A DNA stretch of 64,000 nt, from assembly GCA_029204225.1 (NCBI GenBank), contig CM055094.1, positions 23,122,657 to 23,186,656 of the forward strand, written 5' to 3'. Made by a program: the position numbers and the translations under genes. The notes below the pieces were generated by a model. It made no database searches and was not told where the DNA came from. It saw only the letters and a program-made list of their open reading frames with translations. Origin of the DNA: Diphasiastrum complanatum. Its lineage: Eukaryota > Streptophyta > Lycopodiopsida > Lycopodiales > Lycopodiaceae. Every line of letters starts with the position of its first letter. The stretch's first letter is position 1. Of this stretch, positions 41,872 to 52,304 are shown in pieces.

Positions 41872-41985
41872 TCAGCGATTCGCTGCAGTGCTGTAGTGAA
41901 TCGTAATTGCTAGCGAATCGATTCGCTGCAACTAAGATATATAGATATAGATATAGATATATATATATACACATATATACACTAG
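41872..41985. repeat. Subterminal GCGAATCG cluster and (TA)-rich run at a hAT end
   Basis: Between 41877 and 41932 the words GCGATTCGCTGC and AGCGAATCGATTCGCTGC occur, palindromic around GAATCGATTC. The element end CTGCAACTAAG is followed by a run of TATAGATA and TATATATA. A related, oppositely oriented cluster lies at 51014-51082. Such clusters are where hAT transposases bind near element ends. Confidence 0.6.
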
Positions 41986-42129
41986 TGGGTTATTCCATCG
42001 TTGACGAGCAACCGACAATTTGGGTGGAGGCTTGTGGTCGAGACGTGTGGATGATGCTCAGAGTGGACGATTGATGATCTACTTAGCCATCCCCCCCCTC
42101 CCTGTGGTCTGTGGCACAACATTTTTCTC

Positions 42130-42423
42130 ATTTTCAATTTTTTTTGCGAGATGACGCATTGCGCGTGCCCCTCCATGTTGCCGAGAGAGTGGAAAATGTA
42201 AAGGGGGGGTTGTACCAAGGCCACATATGCATGCTTGTGTGGAAGACCACATACGCATGTCATAGGCTTGCTATCTGCCAAGCTTGTCACAGGTTGCCAC
42301 ATGGCAAGCCACGTAGGTCGGACACATGGCAAATTATGCAAACTTGGGGTTGCCAATTGGCAAACCACGTAGGCATACCATAGGCTTGCGTGGCAAACCA
42401 ACCAGGCTCTACCACGTAGGCTT

Positions 42424-42424
<1 letters not shown>
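42130..42424 (-). repeat. LINE-leader-like repeat with GCCATGTGGC words
   Basis: Read on the minus strand, this repeats the order found at 61545-61745: 'ggcctacgtggcagagcctgg', 'ttgccacgcaagc', 'ttgccacatggcaa', 'caagcttg.cagatagca'. The 61.5 kb copy belongs to the leader of a LINE; here the same sequence lies just beyond the (CT)n tail of a LINE. Confidence 0.7.
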
Positions 42425-42466
<42 letters not shown>

Positions 42467-43790
42467 TGAAAGCTTTATTAATGTTTTTTCCATGCCAAAA
42501 GGCATATAAGACAAAAGAAGTACATGTCAAGTATGTGGTAACCAGGAGAGTGTCTAAAGCGTCTCCGATGCTGTAATAAAGAAAAACATCTGGTACAGAC
42601 TAAGATTAATACATAAATGAAATACATAAATGAAAAAGCCTGTGCATGAAAATCATATGTATCCATGTCAAGAAGTCAGGACTATGTTGATGTTGTAGAA
42701 GGATGTGATGCGAGCTGTAATATCAGTAAGCACTGGAGCATGCTGGCGTTCGATGGGTATGAGCACATGTAGTGCGTCTCTGTCTAGGAGGCTTGGTGGG
42801 ATGTGCTCGCCTGAGGATGGGTGGTGCGTCATCTCTGTGTCTTGGGTCTGGGAATGTCGTCGCAATCGTTGTTAGTCATGTCTGCATCAGAACGCGATCT
42901 CCTGCGTGAGAAGAAGGATGTAATCTGGGACTGTGTGTCTGGGTAAGTATGCTGAGCTGCCTGACATAGGTCATGTCGTAAGAGGGACATCTCACGTAGC
43001 ATAAGTGCCACACAACGGGGGTCCTCGTATGAGATAAGGGACCGTAGTGTGACAGGTGTTTGACAAAAAAGGCAATGATATCGCCCTCTGATCTCATAGT
43101 AAACTGGACATGTGAATAGGAAATGATCCTCTGACTCGACCATAGCTAATGGGCACAACTGGCAAATCTGCTCCTCTCGCGAGGTGCCTTGGAAGCGCCC
43201 AATCTCAATAGCCAACTAACTGATGTGAAGATACTCGAAACTAGCCCAACAGAAACCGAAGACCGTGAGATAGTCCTGAGGTGAGGTAGTGTGGCAAAAC
43301 TGGAAGTCCTACTGTGTCTAGCTCCATAAAGTGTGTCCTATAATAGTCGGGTTTGACCCCGAGCTATCCCTGCCATGTCCGTCTCAGATATGCTCTATAA
43401 AGAAAGCGTCTGATGTACTCATGGGTGCCTGATGGAAGGTCTGTGATAGATATGCCAAGTGTGTCCAGTAGCTGGAAGGCCTGAGAGAATCATGATAGTC
43501 GATATCCCTGGTCATAAAGGTGTCATGATGAAGCAAGTGCCATCTGTATTATGTATCTCTGCTCATCTGTGGGTAACATCATGATACGCTGGATATATAG
43601 GATAAGTTGGAAGATGGCGGATAGCTATATGGGTGGAACCGCGAACTCACTCCCAAGTCTGCAACCTGTGCCACCACATCCCTCAATGACTCTCTCAAGC
43701 TCGTCGATTAATAGCCCAAACAGGGTATGTACATGATAGTCTGTGTGTATCAATATCTACAAGTCTGTGCTAAAAAAAGCATCCCTTTGC
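42425..43790 (-). pseudogene. 5'-truncated L1-like LINE: RT end, zinc finger and tail
   Basis: On the minus strand from about 43745 the frame reads HTLFGLLIDELERVIEGCGG, the RT block after the conserved 'PLSP' motif. The YADD catalytic block that should follow is decayed. The thumb-like YIRRFLYRAYLRRTW is near 43400. The C-terminal zinc finger (zf-RVT type) is at 43165-43085: CQLCPLAMVESEDHFLFTC. The last frame ends at 42829. The 3' end holds AATAAA (minus-strand reading of 42473-42478) and then (CT)n (42425-42463) instead of poly(A). Truncation at the 5' side is typical of LINE insertion. Stops and frameshifts make it dead. Confidence 0.8.
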
Positions 43791-43829
43791 GTGCCAGATG
43801 CATCTTCAGGGGTGTCAAATACAAAGTCT

Positions 43830-46640
43830 GCCTAGGAGTCTGGAGGCATCTGGGACTCCTCCAGGTCTGGGCCAACGCCTGCCAAGAGACGATCAGAAAA
43901 ATCATCGGTGCGTCCCCTCTTGGCTCCTGCCTGGGGGTCTCCCTCTGCCACGAGGGGGTCTCTGGGAAGAACCGATTGCCTGTGATGCTCTGAGTCGTCT
44001 CTGCGCAATCTGTCTTTGGGCGGCAGCCTTTGTCTCCCTCGCAGACTCTGATCAGCCATCATCTGAAAGGGGGCGTGTAGCGGGAGTACTGGGTGGGGCA
44101 CGTGGACCATCCCCTACAATGTCGACCGTCTCATCAGAATCATATGTGGGCTCATCAGAGGAGGAGGGCAATGGAACGTTAGTAGGGAGGGGGGTAGGCT
44201 CCTCGGTGTCAGAATCATCCTCAGGATCACCTGTGAACAAGGCTAAGCGTCGACCAGTTCCGCTCGCACACGCAAGCAGAACAATCCTGCATTAATTGGT
44301 AGCCACTTTTGTGAGTCCCGGCCTTGTAGAGACAATGCGGAAACTGGCTGGATGAATGAGATTAGATAACATACTTGTGAAAGGACTCGGAACGCGAGCG
44401 TCCTCAGGTCTGGTTGTCCAGCGCCGTAGTTATCCCACCATGATATAGGCATAAGTCCTTTCTCTCGGACACGTGCAAGGTCCTCGCCGAACAGCCCCAG
44501 ACAGTGCTTGAAATTGAGCAGCGATACGCGTGAGTACAATTGAGCCTGCGTAGGGAAATTGAGCGAACGAAAGCAAACAATAGAGCAAGAGTTTACTTGT
44601 AACTCAGCCTCTGCTCCTCGAGCCTGTTGCGGATATCAGTGTTGCTGCTGAGGAGGTGGACGTATGAGAACCAGTCCGCACGTAGCTCTGCATTGTCGTA
44701 CTGCCTCTCGCTCTGAAACATCGGATGCAATATGTGGGCCACACGGTGAATGGGCCGGTGAAACTTATCCCATCGTCGCCGCCACAACCGCCTAATAGGC
44801 TCCAACCTGTGGACCATACCATGTGGAGGCAACAATTACACAATTGCGTGTTGCGGCAACAAGACGAAACAGAGTGCGAATGGAAGGAAAGATGGTGAGA
44901 CGGAAAAGTTATACCTGGCAGAGTCTAGCTCAGAACGCTAGAGAGACTCGCCTATGCGGTCCATGAACTCGTATAAGAGGCCCATCGTGCACCCCTCACG
45001 ATCAACGAGCCTCAGAACAGAGTAGATGGGGCGCATGATGTCCATGAGTTGCTGCACATCAACCCAGAAAGGCTACATGAAGAGGATATCGTGGAAGGCC
45101 AAGCCCTCTGGGGTTGTGGACAGGTCCATGGCTGTGAACCCTGTAGAAGTAGCCATGCCCCGCAAATCACCCTTGAGCTTGTGTAGCCGCTCAAGCATGA
45201 TGAACTGAAACGCGAAGCGGGTGCGAGCGGGCTTCTTGAAGTCGAGCCTGCATTGACAAACGGAATGAGAGGCACACACGGAACGAGCAAAAAAATAAGA
45301 ATCATTTTGAACGAGCCGAAAAATAAAGTAGCATTACCTGCTGAATGTGCGGAAAAGGGCGGTGGTGCGGCGCTTGCATGTGACGAAGCCCACAACCGCA
45401 AGTGCCCTCGTGAGAATCTCACTGACCCAAGGCAGGCGTTCGATGGAATGCAAGAGAAGGTCCAGTGAGTGTGCGGCACATGGAGTCCACACAATGGAGG
45501 GGTACTTTGCCATAAGAAGCTCCCCCATACCGCGACAGTTGGACGCATTGTCCGTCACAACCTATCGCGATCAGTTGATACGATTAATGCACAGCTTGGA
45601 AACACATTGCAATCAATCGAAAACTATTGAAACATTTGTATCAAGTAACTAATGAAAAAAAGTTTACCTGGACAACGTGCTGTGGCCCAACCTCCTCTAT
45701 CGCCGCGCTGATGATGCCGTAGATGTACTTGGTCGTGTGCACTCTCCTTGCCTCAGAGGCGTCGACGCTGCGGAGGAACATGGAACCGTAGCAGTTGGAA
45801 ACAATGACGTTGATGAGTGGACGTCTACGACGATCAGTCCACCCATCAGCCATGATGGAGCAGCCGTATCTATCCCAGGCCTCCTGCAATGCGGCTAGTC
45901 TCTCTCTGACGGATGCAACCCGCTCTTGGAGCAAAGGGCCGCAAAGCGCGTCGGCAATGGGTGGTGTGTAGCCGGGCTCGCAGACTGCAACCTTCAAGAT
46001 AGCCTCTCGAAAGATGCGGGATAATGCCATGATAAAGGGGAGGTTCAGGTCATAGAACATCTGTGCTATGGTCCTGGTGGCCTCTCTGTGCTGCCCCTCT
46101 CCGAAAGATCCCGGCATGGACATCTGTCTGGTGCCTCGGAATGTGGATGGCTGGGAGGATGCGGATGGACGATGCGGATCCGGAGGTGGTGGCATAGGTT
46201 TAGGTGCGGAAGCGGAGGATGCGGACAGATCGTGCAGATCTGAAGGTGGTGGCACAGGCGTAGGTGCAGCAGTGGAGGCTGTGGATCCACGGGGAGTACT
46301 AGCGGAGGGGTTGACGGTGGTGGAGGCGGTGGCGGGTGCGGAAGCAGCGGGGGCGGTGGCGGTGGTGGTGGCGGGGGTTGCACAGTGGAAGCGGAGTCTG
46401 CGGCATTTGTGGATGGCTCGCCGGCCTCAGCACCTGGCTCAGCATATGTGTCGAGAATGCGAGCCCTCTCCGCAGAGGGGATGACCATACAAACGCCGAT
46501 CCCGTAGCGTCCCCCTGTGGGTCGGACTCGCAATCCCCCCAAATGTGCTCAGACCCGAGAGGCGTTCCTGTGAACTGCTTTTGACAAAAAAGGGAACGCC
46601 ACTTTTTGTGCGGCAACAACTCCACCTCATCTCAAATGGG
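43830..46640 (-). pseudogene. hAT transposase copy 2, multi-exon, decayed
   Basis: The gene reads right to left. A BED-like finger near 46600 reads RSLFCQKQFTG, where copy 3 has C-x-x-C, so the first cysteine is lost. A long Pro-rich linker follows. The DUF659 block (AWDRYGCSIMADGWTD) ends at about 45668 with a donor GTAAAC. The next exon, 45558-45338, has VTDNASNCRGMGELLM and WTPCAAHSLDLLLHSIERLP. The LDFKKPARTRFAFQF exon (about 45240-44935) has two stops. Then come HRPIHRVAHILHPMF (44818-44596) and a further exon ending near 44372. The dimerisation block VCERNWSTLSLVH is at about 44270, where a deletion joins it to an acidic tail. A possible AT-hook, RGRGRPPGR, is read in another frame near 43955. 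It has more introns than the copy at 52.3 kb and is a different subfamily. Confidence 0.82.
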
Positions 46641-46800
46641 ACGAGCGGCCGTCTCTCTCTCTCTCTCTCAAACACACACAAGCACACAAATCTAATATCT
46701 CTCTCTCTCCTCCTAAACCTGAAACCCAAGCACGCAGACCCTCAATTCTAAACTCACACACACCATGTCTTGAACACACGCATGCACACACACACACACA

Positions 46801-46860
<60 letters not shown>

Positions 46861-46864
46861 AATC

Positions 46865-46904
<40 letters not shown>

Positions 46905-46950
46905 AATCACCACACACACACATATATGCACACACAAATCAACTAACCCC
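46641..46950. repeat. (CT)n and (CA)n microsatellite cluster
   Basis: Alternating CT and CA blocks, with 'cacaaatcctctct' repeated twice (about 46856 and 46796). It lies upstream of hAT copy 2 and is probably part of that element's 5' region. The last 85 bases (about 46866-46950) recur at 50246-50332 on the other side of the copia element. Confidence 0.85.
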
Positions 46951-47348
46951 TGTTGAAGAGTAATGCCTATTTTACCCCTTTTGGCTAAGCATTAGTTAAG
47001 TTGTACATAACTCATGGGGCATGTTTTAATTAAATGCATGAGACCCCCTTTTGTTAAGTTATGTAAATTAGTGCAAGTGGCCCACTTGGCCAAGTAGCTC
47101 ACTCCTATGGTTGACACCTAGACTTTCCATGCATGTAAAGGAGGTGCTTGCCTCACAAGGGATTTGGAGGACCCACGCCCTCCTCTCTCTCTCTAGCAAT
47201 TCATTTCTTCTTGAGACTTTTGAGTTTGTGAGATGCTTATGCAATTCTCCTTGTGTGTGATATTTCCATAGCCAAGTTTTCTCAAGCTTTCATAGTTGAT
47301 CTAGCATTTGAGTTAAGATACTCCATAGCTAGGTCTTGTAAATCTTCA
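46951..47348 (+). repeat. 5' LTR of the young copia element
   Basis: Starts TGTTGAAGAG and ends TCTTCA, 398 bases. Confidence 0.95.
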
Positions 47349-47360
47349 TGGTATCAGAGC
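47349..47360 (+). other. Primer-binding site of the young copia element
   Basis: TGGTATCAGAGC immediately follows the 5' LTR (initiator-tRNA type). Confidence 0.92.
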
Positions 47361-47817
47361 AGGTTGTCTAGCCTGTGAGTCTGAGAGTGAGAGAAACTTC
47401 AGTGCTTAGATTCTTGAGAAGATTCTTATCTTCTACAAGCACCTCAATCTTGAAAGAGGGAGCATTTGATCTACAGGTGTCAGACCAGGTGGAGTCTTGC
47501 ACTGTTGGAGAGCTATTGGCAAGGGGAGTGGGATGATCCAAAAACTTTCTAAATCTGGCTAAGTTTTGGAGAGTCTTTCTGGAGGAGCTTACACAAAAGT
47601 AGGGCGCACTTTCTGTAGGGGCTTCTGGTTTCTGTTCCAGTGGAGCCTAGTGCTTGTGCTAGTGAGGCCACACCAAGTGGCAAAGACAAAAGCAGGAGCT
47701 GAAGGGTTGCCTTGAAGTGGCTACATACCCTAGTTTGGGGTTAAACCCTTGTTGCTGGAAGCTGTTCTTTTCTGATCTCTTTCAAGTTGAGCTTCTGTTT
47801 TAAGCACAGATTTTAGC

Positions 47818-49270
47818 ATGGCAAGTCTTGGGGAGAGTTTGCTGGGTGAATCTAGCAAACTAGATGGCACAAACTACAGAGTGTGGAAGTTCAAGATAGC
47901 CAATATCTTGATGGATAAGAATTGCTGGGAGGTCATGACAGGTACAGAACCTGTACCAACATCTGATCCTGAATTGAAGGACTACATGAACAGGAGACAT
48001 AAAGCTCATAGGATAATCAATCTTTCTGTCAAGGACAATATTATTCCTCACATTTGCAATGCAAGGGATGCAGTTGATGCTTGGACAATTCTGAAGTCTA
48101 TGTTTGAAACAGTGGATTCAGCCAAGCTGGTGTATTTGCAAAACAGGTTACATACTCTCAAGATGGAAGCAGGTGCAACAATTGGTGATCATATTACAAA
48201 GGTCAAGGACCTATTGGATCAGCTTGCTTCAGTTGGAGAGAAAGTAAGTGACAGGAGTATTGTTCCCATAGTCTGAACAACTTGTCATTCAACTATCAAG
48301 ACTATGTGATGTCCCTTTCTGCTAGGGAGAAACTCCCAACCTTTGGGGAGTTATGTGGTCTTCTTTTACAGGAGGAGATGAGAAGGAAGAATCTTTCTGA
48401 AAGGGAAGATAATCCAGAGCTTGCATTTGCTTCTAAAAAGAAGCAAAACTTTCAGAAGAAAGGCAAAGGCAAAAAGAAGAACTCAAAGCAAAGCTTGGAG
48501 CAGCAGGTGTCCAAGTTACAGGTTGGAGAGGAGTCAAGCACCAATTCCTCAGCTACACCCAAGAGGAAGGGCAACTGCAACTATTGTGGTAAGTATGGGC
48601 ATTTTGCTTTTGAATGCAGGAAGAAGCAAAGTGATCAGAAGAAGGGAAAGAACCAGCAGAGTCACTTTGTTGACAAAGTTGCAGAGGAGGAGCAATCTGG
48701 TGTGCTTGAGCTATTCACCGCAGCCCTATCATCTGAATCCACATTTGGTGGATGGTACATTGATTCTGGAGCCTCAAAGCACATGACACCTCATAGAGAT
48801 TGGTTCAGCACCTATGAGGAGACAGAAGATAGCCAGCATGTTTGCCTTGGAGATAATTCTACACGTATGGTGAGGGGCAAAGGTACAGTTGCAATACAGC
48901 TATCATCAGGTGAGGTGAAGGAAATTAAAAGTGTGTTGCATGTACCAGGGTTGGCTAAGAACTTGTTATCTGTTGGTGCCATTACCAAACAGAACATGGT
49001 GGTAGAGTTTAATGATTCTAAATGTTTGGTAAAAGACAAAGAGAAGAACTTCAAAGTGGTAGCCAAGGGAATGCAAGAAGGAGGTCTTTACAAGCTTTTC
49101 ACAACCATTCCTAGCCAAGAGGCCTTGTCTGCAAGAGATACTAATCGGGACAAGCTTTGGCATGAGAGATATGGTCATTTGAGTTACAAAAGTTTGCAAG
49201 TTTTGAACAGGCACAAAATGGTAGTAGATCTTCCTAGCATTAAGTCTTCTTCAGATACATGTGTAAGCCT
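47818..49270 (+). pseudogene. Copia gag, protease and GAG-pre-integrase (one frameshift)
   Basis: The first frame, 47818-48276, begins MASLGESLLGESSKLDGTN and has NYRVWKFKIANIL, the Gag opening. A one-base frameshift near 48270 leads to a second frame, 48279 onward, with NNLSFNYQDYVMSLS. A Lys-rich linker follows, then the zinc knuckle CNYCGKYGHFAFEC (about 48573-48614), the protease site WYIDSGASKHM (about 48752-48785) and the block LHVPGLAKNLLSVGAI. GAG-pre-integrase LWHERYGHLSYKSLQVL starts near 49157. At about 49255 the zinc region is cut at DTC and joined to RNase H-region sequence, so integrase and RT are lost. Confidence 0.9.
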
Positions 49271-49857
49271 ACCGAAGCACATTGGAAGGCAGCCAAGCGG
49301 ATCTTACGATATGTGAGAGGGACAGTGACTTATGGATTGGATACACGGATGACGGGAACCTTCAGCTGGAAGGTTATTCAGATTTTGATTGGGCAGGTGA
49401 TAGAGACGATCGGAGATCGACGACAGGCTATTGTTTCAGCCTAGGTTCAGGGGCTATATCGTGGTGCAGTAAGAAGCAGCCTACTATCGCTCTATCGTCT
49501 ACCGAAGCTGAGTACAGGGCGACTACGAGGTCCGCCTGTGAAGCCATTTGGTTACGCCGTCTACTTGAGGACATGCAGATTGCTCAAGTAAGACCTACAT
49601 TGTTACATTGTGATAACCAAAGCTGCATTCAGCTTGCGAGGAATCCAGTCTATCATGCACGGACAAAACACATAGAGGTGGACCAGCATTTTATACGAGA
49701 GAAAGTGCACAGTGGGGAGATCGAGCTAGTTTATTGTGACACCAACGACCAGACAGCTGATATTTTTACTAAACCACTTAGTAAAGATAAGTTTGAAAAG
49801 TTCAGAACTTTGTTGGGTGTCAGTTTGAATAAAATTGCCATTAAGGGGGGGTGTTGA
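49256..49857 (+). pseudogene. Copia RT end and RNase H
   Basis: It begins at the RT connection block, read as CKPTEAHWKAAKRILRYVRGT with a frame change near 49340. It then has YSDFDWAGDRDDRRSTTGYCF, WCSKKQPTIALSSTEAEYRA, LHCDNQSCIQLARNPVYHARTKH and ADIFTKPLSKDKFEKFR, the complete C-terminal series of a Ty1/copia RNase H. RNase H removes the RNA template during reverse transcription. It ends just before the polypurine tract and 3' LTR. The domain looks intact, but it has no start of its own and lies downstream of the deletion joint. Confidence 0.88.
49843..49851 (+). other. Polypurine tract
   Basis: AAGGGGGGG-like run directly before the 3' LTR start at 49852. Confidence 0.85.
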
Positions 49858-50245
49858 AGAGTAATGCCTATTTTACCCCTTTTGGCTAAGCATTAGTTAA
49901 GTTGTACATAACTCATGGGGCATGTTTTAATTAAATGCATGAGACCCCCTTTTGTTAAGTTATGTAAATTAGTGCAAGTGGCCCACTTGGCCAAGTAGCT
50001 CACTCCTATGGTTGACACCTAGACTTTCCATGCATGTAAAGGAGGTGCTTGCCTCACAAGGGATTTGGAGGACCCACGCCCTCCTCTCTCTCTCTAGCAA
50101 TTCATTTCTTCTTGAGACTTTTGAGTTTGTGAGATGCTTATGCAATTCTCCTTGTGTGTGATATTTCCATAGCCAAGTTTTCTCAAGCTTTCATAGTTGA
50201 TCTAGCATTTGAGTTAAGATACTCCATAGCTAGGTCTTGTAAATC
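49852..50245 (+). repeat. 3' LTR of the young copia element, last 4 bases missing
   Basis: Identical to the 5' LTR up to GTAAATC, then abruptly joined to (CT)n flank sequence instead of ending TTCA. Confidence 0.95.
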
Positions 50246-50285
<40 letters not shown>

Positions 50286-50360
50286 AATCACCACACACAC
50301 ACATATATGCACACACAAATCAACTAACCCCCCCCCCCCCCACACACACACACAGGCACA
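50246..50360. repeat. Duplicated copy of the left flank of the copia element
   Basis: The order (CT)n, (CA)n, 'aaatcaccacacacacacat', 'atatgcacacacaaatcaac' and 'taacccc' repeats 46866-46950. It is then followed by a C run and (CA)n that look like the uninterrupted continuation of the original site. Confidence 0.88.
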
Positions 50361-50517
50361 CACCATAACCCACCCACATGCACACCATACCTCTCCCTCA
50401 CCCACCATAGCTCTCTCTCCCGCCCTCTTTCTCTCCTCTCTTGTTGGCCCAGCAGTTCTGCGGACCGTTTCGCTGCCCGCGCGCTTCTGTCTGTTTTTTT
50501 TTTTAAATTTAAAAAAC

Positions 50518-50667
50518 TCATCTGGCGCCTCGTTTTGGGCTCCGGACGCGTCCGCGTTTGGGATGATGGACGCGTCCAAAAAAAAAATTAGATGCGTCCA
50601 ACCCCGCGTCCGAGTCCGGGCGTCGGACGCGGACGTGAAAAGCCCGCGTCCGGCCTGGACCCTCATG

Positions 50668-50668
<1 letters not shown>
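50518..50668. repeat. Subterminal GGACGCG cluster at a hAT end
   Basis: Repeated words GGACGCGTCC and CGCGTCCG lie within 150 bases, ending GGCCTGGACCCTCATG just before a (TA)n array. It lies at the upstream side of hAT copy 2 (minus strand), so it is a good candidate for that element's right end, displaced by the copia insertion. Confidence 0.6.

Positions 50669-50670
<2 letters not shown>

Positions 50671-50717
<47 letters not shown>
50671..50717. repeat. (TA)n microsatellite between two hAT-like ends
   Basis: About 23 TA units. GGACGCG-type ends abut it on both sides. Confidence 0.95.
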
Positions 50718-50719
<2 letters not shown>

Positions 50720-50722
50720 AAG

Positions 50723-50961
50723 GTAGCGGACGCTACGTCCGAACGCGCGTTCGCATCCGCGTTCAGGTGCGGACGTGCCAGGGGTGCGTCTGGGGGTCCG
50801 GACGCGTCTGCCCTTTTTTTTATTTTAGTTTTTTTACTTTTATTTAGTCTAAAAAAAAAAAAAATGGGGCACATCCGAAGATGCGTCTGGGGGTCGGACG
50901 CGTCTGGGTCCGGCCGCCGGACGCGGACGCGGATTGCCCGCGTCCGGCCCGGATGCGCTAC
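50723..50961. mobile_element. 239-base MITE with GGACGCG subterminal words
   Basis: It begins GTAGCGGACG and ends CGGATGCGCTAC, short inverted ends. Both flanks within the element carry GGACGCGTC words. The reverse complement of its right end follows the same order as the hAT end at 50518-50668 (GGCCGGACGCGGGC, then CGTCCGCGTCCG), so it looks like a non-autonomous relative of that family. Beyond its right end comes TTATATATATATAC. Confidence 0.6.
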
Positions 50962-51013
50962 TCTGTTATATATATATACAGTCCACGTCCACCCCCTTTT
51001 TTATATATCATAC

Positions 51014-51082
51014 TTGCATAAGCGAATCTTGAATCGCGATTTGCTGTTGGAAAAAACAGCAATTCGCTGCGAATCACTTTTT
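51014..51082. repeat. Subterminal GCGAATC cluster near a (TA) run
   Basis: AAGCGAATCTTGAATCGCG and CAATTCGCTGCGAATC lie around a short stem-like AAAAACAGCA/TGCTGTTGG pair. The order CATACTTGCATAAGCGAATC resembles the inverted end of hAT copy 1 at 41938 (CTTAGTTGCAGCGAATCG). Confidence 0.5.
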
Positions 51083-51381
51083 TTTTATAAACAAAAGCCA
51101 GAGAGAAAAATTAGAGGATTGTAGATAGACAATTTTCCAGTATGTTCAGGTCCTCCACAAGCAGCTAAGTGAGTGACAAAAATTCCACATGTTTTTGAAC
51201 GGACATTTGGCATTGAACCTTACTGAAACGTAGGGAAATGCACATTGAACCATGCCAAACCCTACTAAAACCTACTAAGCCTACTAACCCTATTTTAACC
51301 CTCTGTTTACTACGCAAATATGTTGTTGTTGATGGCAACTAGCCCAATTCACAGCTTGAAAATGGAAGTGTTTTGACGACA
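51083..51381. other. AT-rich spacer
   Basis: No recognisable gene. 'cctactaa' words are repeated near 51260-51290. Confidence 0.4.
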
Positions 51382-51802
51382 TTAACTGGGCGCTGAAGAG
51401 CCCACAGACTCATCGGCTTGGTCAGGTGCATTAATCTCTTGCTCTGCCTCCTGGTTAGCCCGACGAATTTGCACCCTTTCCTTGACCATGGCCAGTTGTT
51501 GCGCAATGTAGTCAATTCCCCACTGCTGTGTTTCCTCACCCTTGCTAGCGGGGTAGGGGGCTGTAGCTCCAGGTGTCGCTACTGAATCTCTTGCATCCTC
51601 TCTTCATGCTTTGCGCGAAGCTTCTCATGCCTTTCATTGTGCCTTCAGACCTCTTTTGTTAGCTTCGCCGCCTGCACACAAAGCAGCCCGTCAAGCTATA
51701 TACCACGATGGAAATAAACTATTAAAAACACAGAACAAGCCTAAATTGCATGCGAACGGATGCAGGGCAAACGCTCACGTCAGGTGGTCTGCGCCCTGCC
51801 AT
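51382..51802 (-). pseudogene. Broken homologue of the small hAT accessory gene
   Basis: On the minus strand ATG is at 51802. A short first exon MAGRRPPD ends with GTGAGC at 51778, and a 107-base intron ends TGTGCAG at 51672. The second exon reads AAKLTKEV, a stop, then RHNERHEKLRAKHEERMQEIQ, another stop, then a frameshift. It ends ERVQIRRANQEAEQEINAPD and ADESVGSSAPS with a stop at 51382-51384. These match the 120-residue protein at 52943-53305 in the same order (RHNERHRKQ, RANQEAA, GEESVEDQ). The sequence around both start codons is also alike (gaaagtcgttcgagATGG here, gaaggtcgatcgagATGG there). Function is unknown. Confidence 0.75.
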
Positions 51803-51839
51803 CTCGAACGACTTTCTCTCACAGCACAGCACACTGGCT

Positions 51840-52190
51840 CTCACACAGGCTCTCACAGGCTCGCACTGGCTCTCACAGCCTCTCACTGGCTCTCTCTCAG
51901 CCTTTGAAAATGCCTCTCATGAGGTCTCTCACAATGTGTCTCACAATGGCACTCACATTGCCTATTTATGCCCACAAAATGTTTGCCCATGTGCAGCTGC
52001 TGACGATCCCACCATGTGCTCTTGTACCTGCTCCCATGTGCTGCTCTCCCATTGGCCCCATGGTTAGCTCCCCCATTATGCCCATGTGCTGTTGTACCTG
52101 CCCCCATGTGCTGCTCTCCCATTGGCCCCATAGTCTGCTCCCACATTATGCCCATGTGCTGTTGTACCTACCCCTTGTGCTTTCCCCTTT
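51840..52190 (-). promoter_or_regulatory. Promoter-like region of the broken small gene, with tandem repeats
   Basis: On the minus strand a TATA-like GGCATAAATAGGC lies at about 51959-51973, about 165 bases before the ATG. Upstream are two and a half units of about 70 bases (52011-52080, 52081-52150, 52151-52174) built on 'catgtgctgttgtacctgcc' and 'ccattggccccat' in plus-strand reading. Between TATA and ATG are 'gagagcc.gtgagag' words. The opposite-facing region at 52562-52900 has the same layout. Confidence 0.65.
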
Positions 52191-52251
52191 TTTTTGAATT
52201 TTTTTTTGCCTTTTTTTGGGCACCCTAAGAAAAATTAGGAAAAATATTCTA

Positions 52252-52252
<1 letters not shown>

Positions 52253-52292
<40 letters not shown>
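52253..52292. repeat. (TA)n microsatellite at the left end of the 6.2 kb hAT element
   Basis: About 20 TA units ending ATATATAT immediately before the element's first bases CATAG. Confidence 0.95.
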
Positions 52293-52294
<2 letters not shown>

Positions 52295-52304
52295 TAGTAC
52301 CCTC

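Larger units (their letters stand above)
46951..50245 (+). mobile_element. Young, internally deleted copia element
   Basis: The LTRs (46951-47348 and 49852-50245) look identical base for base over their shared 394 bases. This indicates recent insertion. The order is LTR, primer site, gag, protease, GAG-pre-integrase, then RNase H, polypurine tract and LTR. The integrase core and RT are missing. The 3' LTR lacks its last four bases (TTCA). The element sits inside the 5' flank of hAT copy 2. Confidence 0.93.

Noticed and set aside
46299-46625. Opposite-strand Gly/Ala/Val-rich frame 46068-46484 and related GC-rich shadows
   Set aside because: They are antisense to the Pro-rich linker of the hAT copy and reflect its composition.
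50518-50961. CRISPR-like direct repeats (GGACGCG words)
   Set aside because: Spacing is irregular, the words are palindromic and short, and the context is a plant transposon end.
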